Source: RGIG1666 sp045595745
GTDB lineage: Bacteria; Bacillota; Clostridia; UBA1381; UBA9506
NCBI GenBank assembly: GCA_045595745.1
Contig: JAZOBB010000127.1
Coordinates: forward strand, 1 to 6,668
DNA: 6,668 nt
Reading direction: 5' to 3'
The position numbers and the translations under genes are program-made. Below are positions 1-6,239 of this stretch, one piece after another. The notes beneath the pieces are model-generated. The model saw only the letters and a list, made by a program, of their open reading frames with translations. It searched no databases and had not been told where the DNA came from. The stretch's first letter is position 1. Every line of letters begins with the position of its first letter.

Positions 1-768
1 GAGCTGATTGAACAGCTTTTAAATGAAGGAATTGTTGCACATCCGTCAGATATAACAGCTTGCGGAGTAGTGATAGAGCGCGGAAAAAATCCCGAGAAAA
101 CACCTGCATATCGCGAAGGGCTATTCAGCATTCAGGGCATATCGTCACAGCTTGCGGCGTTGGTGCTTAGTCCAAATCCGGGCGAGACCGTTTTGGATTT
201 GTGCTGCGCTCCGGGCGGAAAAACTGCGCACCTAGCTGAGCTTATGAAAAACGAGGGCGAAATTTTGGCATCTGACCTTTATGAGCATAGGCTGGCTCAG
301 GTCAACGAAAATGCTAAAAGGCTCGGCATTTCGATAATAAAAACCTCGCAAATGGACGCATTAAATGAGAAAAAAGAGTATTTAAATAAAGCAGATAAAA
401 TTTTACTTGATGTTCCTTGTTCGGGTCTGGGCATCATTCGCAGAAAGCCGGATATTAAATACAAAAATGCGATTACGGACTTTGATGAATTAGTCACAAT
501 TCAAAAAAACATATTGAATATTTGCTCGAAATATCTTAAAATAGATGGTGAGCTTGTTTACAGCACCTGTACGGTTAATCCGCAGGAAAATCTTGAGGTT
601 GTTAATGATTTTTTGAGTAAAAATCCTGACTTTTGCATTGTTGGCGCAGCAAGTGAGAGTATAGGCGGCAGTATTGCTTCTGAATTGAAAAACGGCTATA
701 TTACCCTGTATCCTGATGAGCACGGCTGCGACGGATTCTTTATTTGCAAGTTAAAAAGGAGAGGCTGA
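1..768 (+). CDS. rsmB: RsmB, 16S rRNA m5C967-type methyltransferase, C-terminal part (5' end outside window)
   Basis: RsmB is a SAM-dependent enzyme that methylates C5 of a cytosine in 16S rRNA (C967 in E. coli). The frame is open from base 1 with no stop, so 255 codons of a protein usually near 430-450 residues are present. The N-terminal NusB-like RNA-binding domain is missing only because the window starts late; the GTG at base 70 is an internal codon, not the start. Numbering from the first codon in the window, visible motifs are the SAM loop DLCCAPGGKT (from D66), the DVPCSGLG motif with C140, and STCTVNPQEN with C190. C140 and C190 are the two cysteines expected in m5C methyltransferases (nucleophile and product-release pair). 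The end carries the family's GYITLYPDEHG..GFF signature. Small departures are G46 in IQGISSQ, where Asp is usual, and Cys for Thr in GCDGFF. The stop overlaps the rlmN start by one base (TGATG), which suggests translational coupling. Confidence 0.95.
   Translation, partial: ELIEQLLNEGIVAHPSDITACGVVIERGKNPEKTPAYREGLFSIQGISSQLAALVLSPNPGETVLDLCCAPGGKTAHLAELMKNEGEILASDLYEHRLAQVNENAKRLGISIIKTSQMDALNEKKEYLNKADKILLDVPCSGLGIIRRKPDIKYKNAITDFDELVTIQKNILNICSKYLKIDGELVYSTCTVNPQENLEVVNDFLSKNPDFCIVGAASESIGGSIASELKNGYITLYPDEHGCDGFFICKLKRRG
756..762 (+). promoter_or_regulatory. Shine-Dalgarno site fixing the rlmN start
   Basis: An AAGGAGA sequence lies about five to six bases before the ATG at 768. It is inside the last codons of rsmB and supports the ATG at 768 over the in-frame TTG at 744, which lies upstream of this site. 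Confidence 0.8.
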
Positions 769-1805
769 TGATTAAAGCAGATTTAAAGGATATGACTTTT
801 GAAGAGCTTGAGGCGACTGTTGCCTCGCTTGGAGAAAAGCCGTTTCGTGCAAAACAGATTTTTAAATGGATATATCGAGGAGCAAAAACCTTTTCGGATA
901 TGACCGACTTATCAAAAGATTTGCGTGAAAAGCTTGCAGAAAAATTTATAATCGGACATTTAGAGATAGAGCGCAAGCTGGTTTCAAAAATTGACGGAAC
1001 AATAAAATATCTGTTCCGCCTGCGTGACGGAAATCTTATAGAAAGTGTTTTAATGAGCTACAAACACGGAAATACAATCTGTGTGTCATCTCAGGTTGGC
1101 TGCAGAATGGGATGCAGATTTTGTGCATCTACAATAGGCGGACTTATAAGAAGTCTTACCCCGTCAGAAATCATCGACCAGATTATGAAAGCCGAAGAAG
1201 ATTCGGGGCGCAAGATTTCGAATATTGTTATGATGGGAATCGGTGAGCCACTCGATAATTTTGACAATGTACTAAAATTTTTAAAGAACGTAAACCACAA
1301 AGACGGATTAAACATCGGTTATCGGCATATATCGCTTTCTACCTGCGGTGTTGTTGACGGAATTTATGCGTTGGCTAAAGAAAATCTGCCTATAACGCTG
1401 TCAATATCACTGCATTCGCCGTTTGACGAAAAACGCAGACAGCTTATGCCGGTTGATGTAAAATATCCTCTGCCGCAGCTTATGGTTGCATTAAAAGACT
1501 ATCTGGCTGTGACAGGGCGCAGAATCAGCGTTGAATATGCTATGATTCACGGTGAAAATGATACACCTGAATGTGCAAAAGAGCTTGCCAAGCTGTTTTC
1601 GGGTATGCTGGTGCATATAAATCTTATTCCCGTAAACAACGTGGCAGAACGCGATTTTGTAAGAAGCAATACACAAAATATAAGAAAATTTCAGGAAACT
1701 CTTACTAAACTCGGACTTTCAGTTACAGTAAGGCGCGAGCTGGGCAGTGATATAAATGCAGCCTGCGGTCAGCTCAGAAAGTCCGTGATGGAGCAAAAGG
1801 CATAA
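768..1805 (+). CDS. rlmN: RlmN, 23S rRNA (adenine2503-C2) and tRNA m2A37 methyltransferase
   Basis: RlmN is a radical-SAM enzyme that makes 2-methyladenosine in the peptidyl-transferase centre of 23S rRNA and in some tRNAs, which affects translational accuracy. The protein has 345 residues, the normal length. It starts at ATG 768, which has a strong ribosome site; the frame also runs upstream to a TTG at 744 without good support. The N-terminal helical domain is followed by the radical-SAM core with C112-x3-C116-x2-C119 (CRMGCRFC) for the 4Fe-4S cluster. MMGIGEPLDN lies at 155-164 with the SAM-binding GEP at 159-161. C333 in AACGQLR matches the cysteine that carries the methyl group in E. coli RlmN (C355), and C105, seven residues before the cluster, matches C118, which resolves the protein-RNA adduct. 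Nothing marks it as Cfr, the resistance paralogue, and its place next to rsmB and prpC is the standard Bacillota site for rlmN. The call rests on motifs and context. Confidence 0.97.
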   Translation: MIKADLKDMTFEELEATVASLGEKPFRAKQIFKWIYRGAKTFSDMTDLSKDLREKLAEKFIIGHLEIERKLVSKIDGTIKYLFRLRDGNLIESVLMSYKHGNTICVSSQVGCRMGCRFCASTIGGLIRSLTPSEIIDQIMKAEEDSGRKISNIVMMGIGEPLDNFDNVLKFLKNVNHKDGLNIGYRHISLSTCGVVDGIYALAKENLPITLSISLHSPFDEKRRQLMPVDVKYPLPQLMVALKDYLAVTGRRISVEYAMIHGENDTPECAKELAKLFSGMLVHINLIPVNNVAERDFVRSNTQNIRKFQETLTKLGLSVTVRRELGSDINAACGQLRKSVMEQKA

Positions 1806-1823
1806 AGGCAAGAACAAACAACA

Positions 1824-1830
1824 GAGGTGA
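1824..1830 (+). promoter_or_regulatory. Shine-Dalgarno site of prpC
   Basis: GAGGTGA lies seven bases before ATG 1838 in the 32-base rlmN-prpC gap. That gap holds no hairpin or terminator. Confidence 0.7.
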
Positions 1831-1837
1831 AAAATCC

Positions 1838-2575
1838 ATGAGAATTGGTGCATGTACGGATCTGGGAAAAACCAGACCGATTAATGAGGACAATTACTAC
1901 GTGTCGGAGTACGTGTCGAGACCCGGTGTAATTTATGCTATGGTCGCAGACGGTATGGGCGGACACAATGCCGGCGAAACGGCAAGCGAAGCCGCTGTTA
2001 ACGGTGTGAGCGATTATATTAACCGCTACTATACCACCGAGGTACCGCAAGAGCAGATAAAGGATATGCTAATCGGTGCAATTAACAGCGCAAATAAGGC
2101 AATTTATACCGAAGCACAGGATAATGCAAAATTTTTCGGTATGGGAACAACGCTGACTGCCTGTTTTTATTATGCAGGCAGAGTTACCGTGGCACACGTC
2201 GGGGACTCAAGAGCATATGTTCTGCGCGAGGATGTAATGCACAAAATAACATCAGACCATTCGCTGGTCGCAGAGCTTTTAGCAAACGGGCAAATAACAC
2301 CCGAGCAGGCACGAAACCATCCGCAAAAAAATGTTATTACTCGTGCCGTGGGTACAGACCCGCATATCGAAATTGATATATACGAGTTCGATGTGCAGGT
2401 GGGGGATATCATCTTATTATGTACAGACGGACTGTCAAACCTGCTTTCTGATCGAGAAATGCAAAGCATAATCGGAGGAACAGAAAAAATGGAGGATGCC
2501 GCAGAAAAACTTGTTGCGGCAGCAAATGACAAGGGCGGCTTTGACAACATCACAGCAGTTCTGTTACAGATATGA
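1838..2575 (+). CDS. prpC: PrpC/Stp-type PP2C Ser/Thr protein phosphatase
   Basis: A cytosolic Mn/Mg-dependent phosphatase that reverses phosphorylation by the partner PASTA kinase and dephosphorylates the kinase itself. The length of 245 residues is typical of bacterial single-domain PP2C. The family motifs are present in order: TDLGKTRPINED at 7-18 with R13 and D18, VADGMGGHNAGE at 36-47 with metal ligand D38, GMGTTLT at 101-107, VGDSRAY at 121-127 with D123, DHS at 140-142, ITRAVG at 167-172, LCTDGLS at 194-200 with metal ligand D197, and FDNIT at 235-239 with metal ligand D236. All expected metal-coordinating residues are present, so an active enzyme is expected. There is no signal peptide, membrane segment or regulatory domain. 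The start is ATG 1838, with a GAGGTGA ribosome site seven bases upstream, in a 32-base gap after rlmN. Its stop overlaps the start of the kinase gene as ATGA, which favours coupled synthesis of kinase and phosphatase. Confidence 0.96.
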   Translation: MRIGACTDLGKTRPINEDNYYVSEYVSRPGVIYAMVADGMGGHNAGETASEAAVNGVSDYINRYYTTEVPQEQIKDMLIGAINSANKAIYTEAQDNAKFFGMGTTLTACFYYAGRVTVAHVGDSRAYVLREDVMHKITSDHSLVAELLANGQITPEQARNHPQKNVITRAVGTDPHIEIDIYEFDVQVGDIILLCTDGLSNLLSDREMQSIIGGTEKMEDAAEKLVAAANDKGGFDNITAVLLQI

Positions 2576-4416
2576 CAGACGGTTCTATAAATATTGATGC
2601 GGAGATGATTGATATTATGTTGACTGGAAAAATGATAGCTAATAGATACGAAATAATAGAAGAAGTAGGAAAGGGCGGCATGGCTGTTGTTTATAAGGCA
2701 AAGTGCCTTGTGCTTAACAGATATGTTGCAATTAAGGTGTTAAGACCAGAATTTCGCGAGGATACCGATTTTATTGCCCGCTTTAAGGCAGAGGCACAAT
2801 CTGCAGGCAGCCTTTCGCATCCTAACATCGTTTCGATTTATGATGTAGGGCAAGAGGGTGACCTTGACTATATTGTTATGGAATATGTTGAGGGCGTTAC
2901 ATTAAAGCAGTATATTGATGCAAAAGCGGTAATCCCGTGGAAAGAGGCTGTAGATTATGCGGCGCAAATCTGCTCGGGTTTAGAGCACGCACATAAAAAA
3001 GGAATTGTCCATAAAGATATAAAGCCTCATAACATAATTATAACTCGTGAGGGAACACTTAAAATTACCGATTTCGGAATAGCAAAGGTTATGAGCACAA
3101 GTACAATTACCACAGGCGGAGCAGCAGGCATGGGCTCGGTGCACTATTTTTCACCCGAGCAGGCTCGCGGCGGATATATTGATGCTAAAACCGACATTTA
3201 TTCTTTGGGTGTTTTAATGTATGAAATGGTAACAGGTCGTTTGCCGTTTGAGGGTGACACGGCGGTTGCGGTTGCTATGCAGCATATCGAAAAAGAGCCG
3301 ACATCACCAAAAACAATAAATCCTGATATTCCGCAATCTTTAGAGAATGTTATTTTGCGTGCGATGAGTAAAGAACAATCAATGCGTTATGATACAGCGA
3401 CAAAAATGATGATTGACTTAAAGAAGGTATATTTAGGCACTCCTGTGGCATTTGACCGCCAGTTAGCAGACGGCGAGACAATGGTAGTGCCGAAAATCAC
3501 ACCTGATGAGCATGTAATTCCCGAGGAAATCTTAAGCGGTGGAGAAAAGACTGCTAAAAAGGTCAAAAAACAAAAGAGCGCACAGGACAAGAAAAAAGAC
3601 CGCTTAGGTGTTATTGCGGGTATCGCAACAGGAGTTTTGCTGGTTGCAATTTTAGGTGGTTTGTTCTACTTCTTTATGACTCCTGCAGGCAACGAAATTG
3701 AACTGCCCGATTTTACCAATATGACGGTTGAAGAAGCTAAAGAGACAGTAAAGAATACAGATATAGAAATTATTGTTGAAGAAGAACAAAAGAACGACGA
3801 TGTAGACAAAGGAAAAATAATTTCTCAAGACCCTAAGGCTAACAAGAATGTTAAAGATAACGCAAAAGTTAAAGTTATTGTAAGTCTTGGCGGCGAGGGT
3901 GGCACTATGCCCGATTTAGTAAACCGCAAGGATTCTGATGCACAGGAGATTATACGTGGATTAAATCTTATTCCCAATGTGGTAAGCGAGGTCAGCGAGA
4001 CTATTCCGCAGGGATATGTTGTACGTCAGTCTCCGGTTATGGGTGCTAAATATGCAGAGGGCGACACCGTTACTATTTACGTAAGTTCAGGTAAAGATGA
4101 AAAGGTTGTTCCTGTTCCTAATCTTTTAGGAAAAACCGAAGACGAGGCAAAGGCAGCACTTTTAGATGTTGGTCTTACCTGGGGTAGTATTGCAACAATA
4201 GAAAGCTCCCGCGCTAAAGGCACAGTTGCCGCACAGTCAATTCAGGCAGGGGTAGAGGTTAAAGAAAAAACAAGTGTTGACCTTCGTATAAGCTCAGGTC
4301 CTAAAACAACCACTCAAACTACTGCTCCGTCAGACGAGGAAAATACAAAGACTCCTGAGCCGGAAAGTGAACCGACTCAAAAGCCGGCTATTAAACCGAT
4401 GGCACCTAATGCGTAA
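2572..4416 (+). CDS. prkC: PrkC-type membrane Ser/Thr protein kinase with three PASTA repeats
   Basis: A single-pass sensor kinase. The PASTA repeats outside the cell bind peptidoglycan fragments or lipid II, and the inner domain phosphorylates proteins for wall growth, translation and dormancy. Numbering from ATG 2572 (614 residues), the kinase domain is about 26-288. It has Gly loop GKGGMA (33-38), K55 in VAIK, helix-C E74, catalytic loop HKDIKPHN (147-154) with D149, DFG at 167-169, a Ser/Thr-rich activation loop (175-181), SPE at 194-196 and DIYSLGV at 208-214. HKD replaces the usual HRD. A Lys-rich juxtamembrane stretch (326-344) precedes one membrane helix (345-369). PASTA repeats span about 376-439, 445-507 and 512-576, followed by a Thr/Pro/Glu-rich tail (577-614). 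The start is uncertain: ATG 2572 overlaps the prpC stop but lacks a clear ribosome site, whereas ATG 2617 (M16, MLTGKMIANRYEI) begins where PrkC homologues usually do and has GGAG at 2601-2604. The function is secure; the start is not. Confidence 0.96.
   Translation: MTDGSINIDAEMIDIMLTGKMIANRYEIIEEVGKGGMAVVYKAKCLVLNRYVAIKVLRPEFREDTDFIARFKAEAQSAGSLSHPNIVSIYDVGQEGDLDYIVMEYVEGVTLKQYIDAKAVIPWKEAVDYAAQICSGLEHAHKKGIVHKDIKPHNIIITREGTLKITDFGIAKVMSTSTITTGGAAGMGSVHYFSPEQARGGYIDAKTDIYSLGVLMYEMVTGRLPFEGDTAVAVAMQHIEKEPTSPKTINPDIPQSLENVILRAMSKEQSMRYDTATKMMIDLKKVYLGTPVAFDRQLADGETMVVPKITPDEHVIPEEILSGGEKTAKKVKKQKSAQDKKKDRLGVIAGIATGVLLVAILGGLFYFFMTPAGNEIELPDFTNMTVEEAKETVKNTDIEIIVEEEQKNDDVDKGKIISQDPKANKNVKDNAKVKVIVSLGGEGGTMPDLVNRKDSDAQEIIRGLNLIPNVVSEVSETIPQGYVVRQSPVMGAKYAEGDTVTIYVSSGKDEKVVPVPNLLGKTEDEAKAALLDVGLTWGSIATIESSRAKGTVAAQSIQAGVEVKEKTSVDLRISSGPKTTTQTTAPSDEENTKTPEPESEPTQKPAIKPMAPNA
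2601..2604 (+). promoter_or_regulatory. Possible Shine-Dalgarno for an alternative kinase start at 2617
   Basis: GGAG lies 12 bases before the in-frame ATG at 2617. The spacing is longer than ideal, but no comparable site precedes ATG 2572. The protein made from 2617 would have 599 residues and begin close to the conserved kinase N-terminus. Confidence 0.35.
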
Positions 4417-4424
4417 AATAAAAA

Positions 4425-4434
4425 ATAAATAAAC
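4425..4434 (+). repeat. Ten-base direct repeat, copy 1, upstream of the SLH/solute-binding gene
   Basis: ATAAATAAAC occurs here, in the gap before the SLH/solute-binding gene, and again at 6210-6219 in the gap after it. The copies are identical and on the same strand, but the sequence is AT-rich and of low complexity, so chance is possible. Confidence 0.35.
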
Positions 4435-4439
4435 GGAGG
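4435..4439 (+). promoter_or_regulatory. Shine-Dalgarno site of the SLH/solute-binding lipoprotein gene
   Basis: GGAGG lies nine bases before ATG 4449 within the AT-rich 32-base gap after the kinase gene. The gap has no terminator hairpin, so read-through from prkC is expected. Confidence 0.75.
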
Positions 4440-4448
4440 CAAACTAAC

Positions 4449-6197
4449 ATGAAAGCTTTATTTAAATCGGCGGTAAGCATTGCTGTCAGTTTGTGCATGT
4501 TATTGTCCTGCTTTGGCTGTGTTGCAGAAGAAAACAGTCAGCTGTCGGCTGAAAAAATGTATCCTCCGTTTGTAAGATTAGAGTGCGAGCTGCCTGAGCT
4601 GTGGGGAGACAGAATGCAGCTTGGTGTAGCTCGAGTAAAAGAAACAGGCGAAATTTTACCGCTTTCAATCGTGTATGATGATGCGGTATATGTGCAGACC
4701 GATTTGCCGATAGATGCTATTGAAGGGTTTATGACTGACGAACCGCCAAAATATGCCGATATGAGCGAGACTTATGAATTTGCCGTTAAGTTCTGGACAG
4801 CACGCGGTGTTTTTGGAGGCGATGGTGACGGAAATTTTCGTGGTGAAGATTCTGTAAGCCGTGCCGAGGCAGTTGCTGTAATCGCTCGTTTTTTAGGAAT
4901 TAAAGCAGATGATGACACTGATTCGGGGTTTATAGACGTTTCGCCGGAAAGCTGGTATGCACCCATTGTAACAGCTGCCAAAAAGGCAGGCATTATAAGC
5001 GCAGACGAGCTGTTCAGACCAGATGATAAGGTTTTGCGTCAGGAGTTTTTTGCTATGGCATACCGCGCATTTAAATCGTTGGGTTGGATACGAGAGGGCT
5101 TTAGCAGCGAAAAGATAATTTTAGATATTAATGATGCCGACGAATATGCGCAAAAAATATTTACTTATTTAGAAGACAGCGGGCTTAGACTTGAGCCATT
5201 TACTGAAACAGAAAACATCGGCGGAGAAGGTGCTGATTCGGAATACGGATATAAAATTTTTCCTAAATCTGAAATGAAAAGAAAAGATGCAGCTGAGCTT
5301 TTATACTGGGGTCTTTCAGACCTGCCGCTGCTTCCGTCTAAATTGGCAATAAGCTTAGGCTTCGATAAAGAAATGCCGATAATTGACGGCTCGACATCTT
5401 CGTATCCGATTACGGAGGTTTTGTATTGGCAATTATTCAGTAATGCAAATTATCATCCTGCAAGACCTTTATCGCATTCAAAAACCATTAATTCATATAA
5501 ACGCTTGATTGCAGGAGAGGCTGATATAATTCTTGTGCCTGACCCTAATGAAGAGGTTGAAAAGCTGGCAAAAGAAAGCGGAGTAGAGCTTTCTTATATC
5601 CCGATAGCAGACGAGGCACTTGTTTTCTTTACAAGTGTTGAAAATAAGACAGAGGGTCTTACCGCAGAGCAAATTAAAAATATTTACGTTGATAACGCAT
5701 ACACAAGCTGGTCTCAGCTTGGTGGACCCGATAAAAAGCTGATTCCGTTCTGCCGTAATAACGATAGCGGAAGTCATGCTCAAATGGAAAAGTTTTTCTT
5801 AGAGGGAAAAGAGATAAACGAAGATATAAAAAGAGAAAATACCTCGGTTATGATGGCGAGTATTTTAACTGATGTGATAAGTTCAGATACTAAAAACCCA
5901 GACAGCTATGCCTTAGGCTACAGTATGTTTTATTATTTTAAAAATGCAGGTATGGTGCTTGGTGTAACCGACCCCAATGGCAATGATATGTTAAAGCTTT
6001 TGGCAGTTGACGGCATAATGCCTACAGAAGATAGCATTTCAAACCGCACATATCCGCTCTCAGCGCATTATTATGCGGTATTAAGAAGTGACGAGCCCGA
6101 TGGCAGTCCTGCAAGAAAAATTGCAGAGCTTTTATCAGGTCCTGCAGGTGCGGCATTAGTCGAGCAGGCAGGCTTTGGAGCGGTAAGCGGCAATTAA
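4449..6197 (+). CDS. Predicted lipoprotein with SLH repeats and a PstS-like solute-binding domain
   Basis: A 582-residue exported protein of unknown specific role. The N-terminus (KALFKSAVS then a hydrophobic stretch to L19) is a signal peptide ending in LLSC (18-21), a plausible lipobox with lipidated C21; C24 is a second candidate. Residues about 30-100 match nothing I recognise. SLH repeats follow at about 103-150 (GDGDGNF, SRAE at 137-140), 160-210 (FIDVSPESWY, LRQE at 196-199) and a weaker third at 224-290 (KRKD at 277-280). SLH domains normally bind pyruvylated secondary wall polysaccharide. Residues about 308-580 resemble the PstS/PBP-like family: GSTSSYP at 314-320, IYVDNAYTSWSQLGG (412-426), CRNNDSGS at 435-442 and GYSMFYYF at 490-497. 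No permease or ATPase lies beside it in this window, so sensing or ligand capture is as likely as transport. It sits between the kinase gene and rsgA, which are usually adjacent. It ends in tandem in-frame TAA stops (6195-6200). The domain calls are firm; the ligand is unknown. Confidence 0.85.
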   Translation: MKALFKSAVSIAVSLCMLLSCFGCVAEENSQLSAEKMYPPFVRLECELPELWGDRMQLGVARVKETGEILPLSIVYDDAVYVQTDLPIDAIEGFMTDEPPKYADMSETYEFAVKFWTARGVFGGDGDGNFRGEDSVSRAEAVAVIARFLGIKADDDTDSGFIDVSPESWYAPIVTAAKKAGIISADELFRPDDKVLRQEFFAMAYRAFKSLGWIREGFSSEKIILDINDADEYAQKIFTYLEDSGLRLEPFTETENIGGEGADSEYGYKIFPKSEMKRKDAAELLYWGLSDLPLLPSKLAISLGFDKEMPIIDGSTSSYPITEVLYWQLFSNANYHPARPLSHSKTINSYKRLIAGEADIILVPDPNEEVEKLAKESGVELSYIPIADEALVFFTSVENKTEGLTAEQIKNIYVDNAYTSWSQLGGPDKKLIPFCRNNDSGSHAQMEKFFLEGKEINEDIKRENTSVMMASILTDVISSDTKNPDSYALGYSMFYYFKNAGMVLGVTDPNGNDMLKLLAVDGIMPTEDSISNRTYPLSAHYYAVLRSDEPDGSPARKIAELLSGPAGAALVEQAGFGAVSGN

Positions 6198-6209
6198 TAA
6201 AATCATTAT

Positions 6210-6219
6210 ATAAATAAAC
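6210..6219 (+). repeat. Ten-base direct repeat, copy 2, downstream of the SLH/solute-binding gene
   Basis: This is the second identical copy of ATAAATAAAC, in the 42-base gap between the SLH/solute-binding gene and rsgA. The gap contains no hairpin followed by a T run. Confidence 0.35.
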
Positions 6220-6239
6220 AGAAACGGGCAGGTAAAATT

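Noticed and set aside
70..72. GTG as a possible start of a short methyltransferase
   Set aside because: The frame is open back to base 1 with sequence in keeping with RsmB, so this is an internal Val codon of a gene cut by the window.
744..746. TTG as the rlmN start
   Set aside because: The ATG at 768 has a strong ribosome site and gives the normal RlmN N-terminus; the TTG would add eight residues and lacks its own site.
768..1805. Cfr-type antibiotic-resistance methyltransferase instead of RlmN
   Set aside because: The genomic setting is the standard housekeeping rlmN site, and the length and motifs fit RlmN; nothing visible marks it as Cfr.
1769..2050. 93-codon - strand open frame across the rlmN-prpC junction, and similar - strand frames at 297-497, 490-723, 740-976, 1091-1315, 1491-1676, 3387-3590, 4486-4668, 4772-4993 and 5493-5783
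   Set aside because: All are antisense to confident genes, show no family motifs, and are explained by codon bias of the real + strand genes.
2170..2553. 127-codon open frame on the - strand inside the phosphatase gene
   Set aside because: It lies fully opposite a conserved PP2C gene with complete motifs, its translation is Ser/Cys-rich without recognisable domains, and nothing suggests its own start signal.
4417..4448. Possible terminator after the kinase gene
   Set aside because: The gap is A-rich without inverted repeats; it looks only like a spacer with a ribosome site.
6198..6239. Possible promoter or terminator between the SLH/solute-binding gene and rsgA
   Set aside because: The AT-rich TATATAAAT could resemble a -10 box, but no matching -35 box at proper spacing and no hairpin with a T run were seen.
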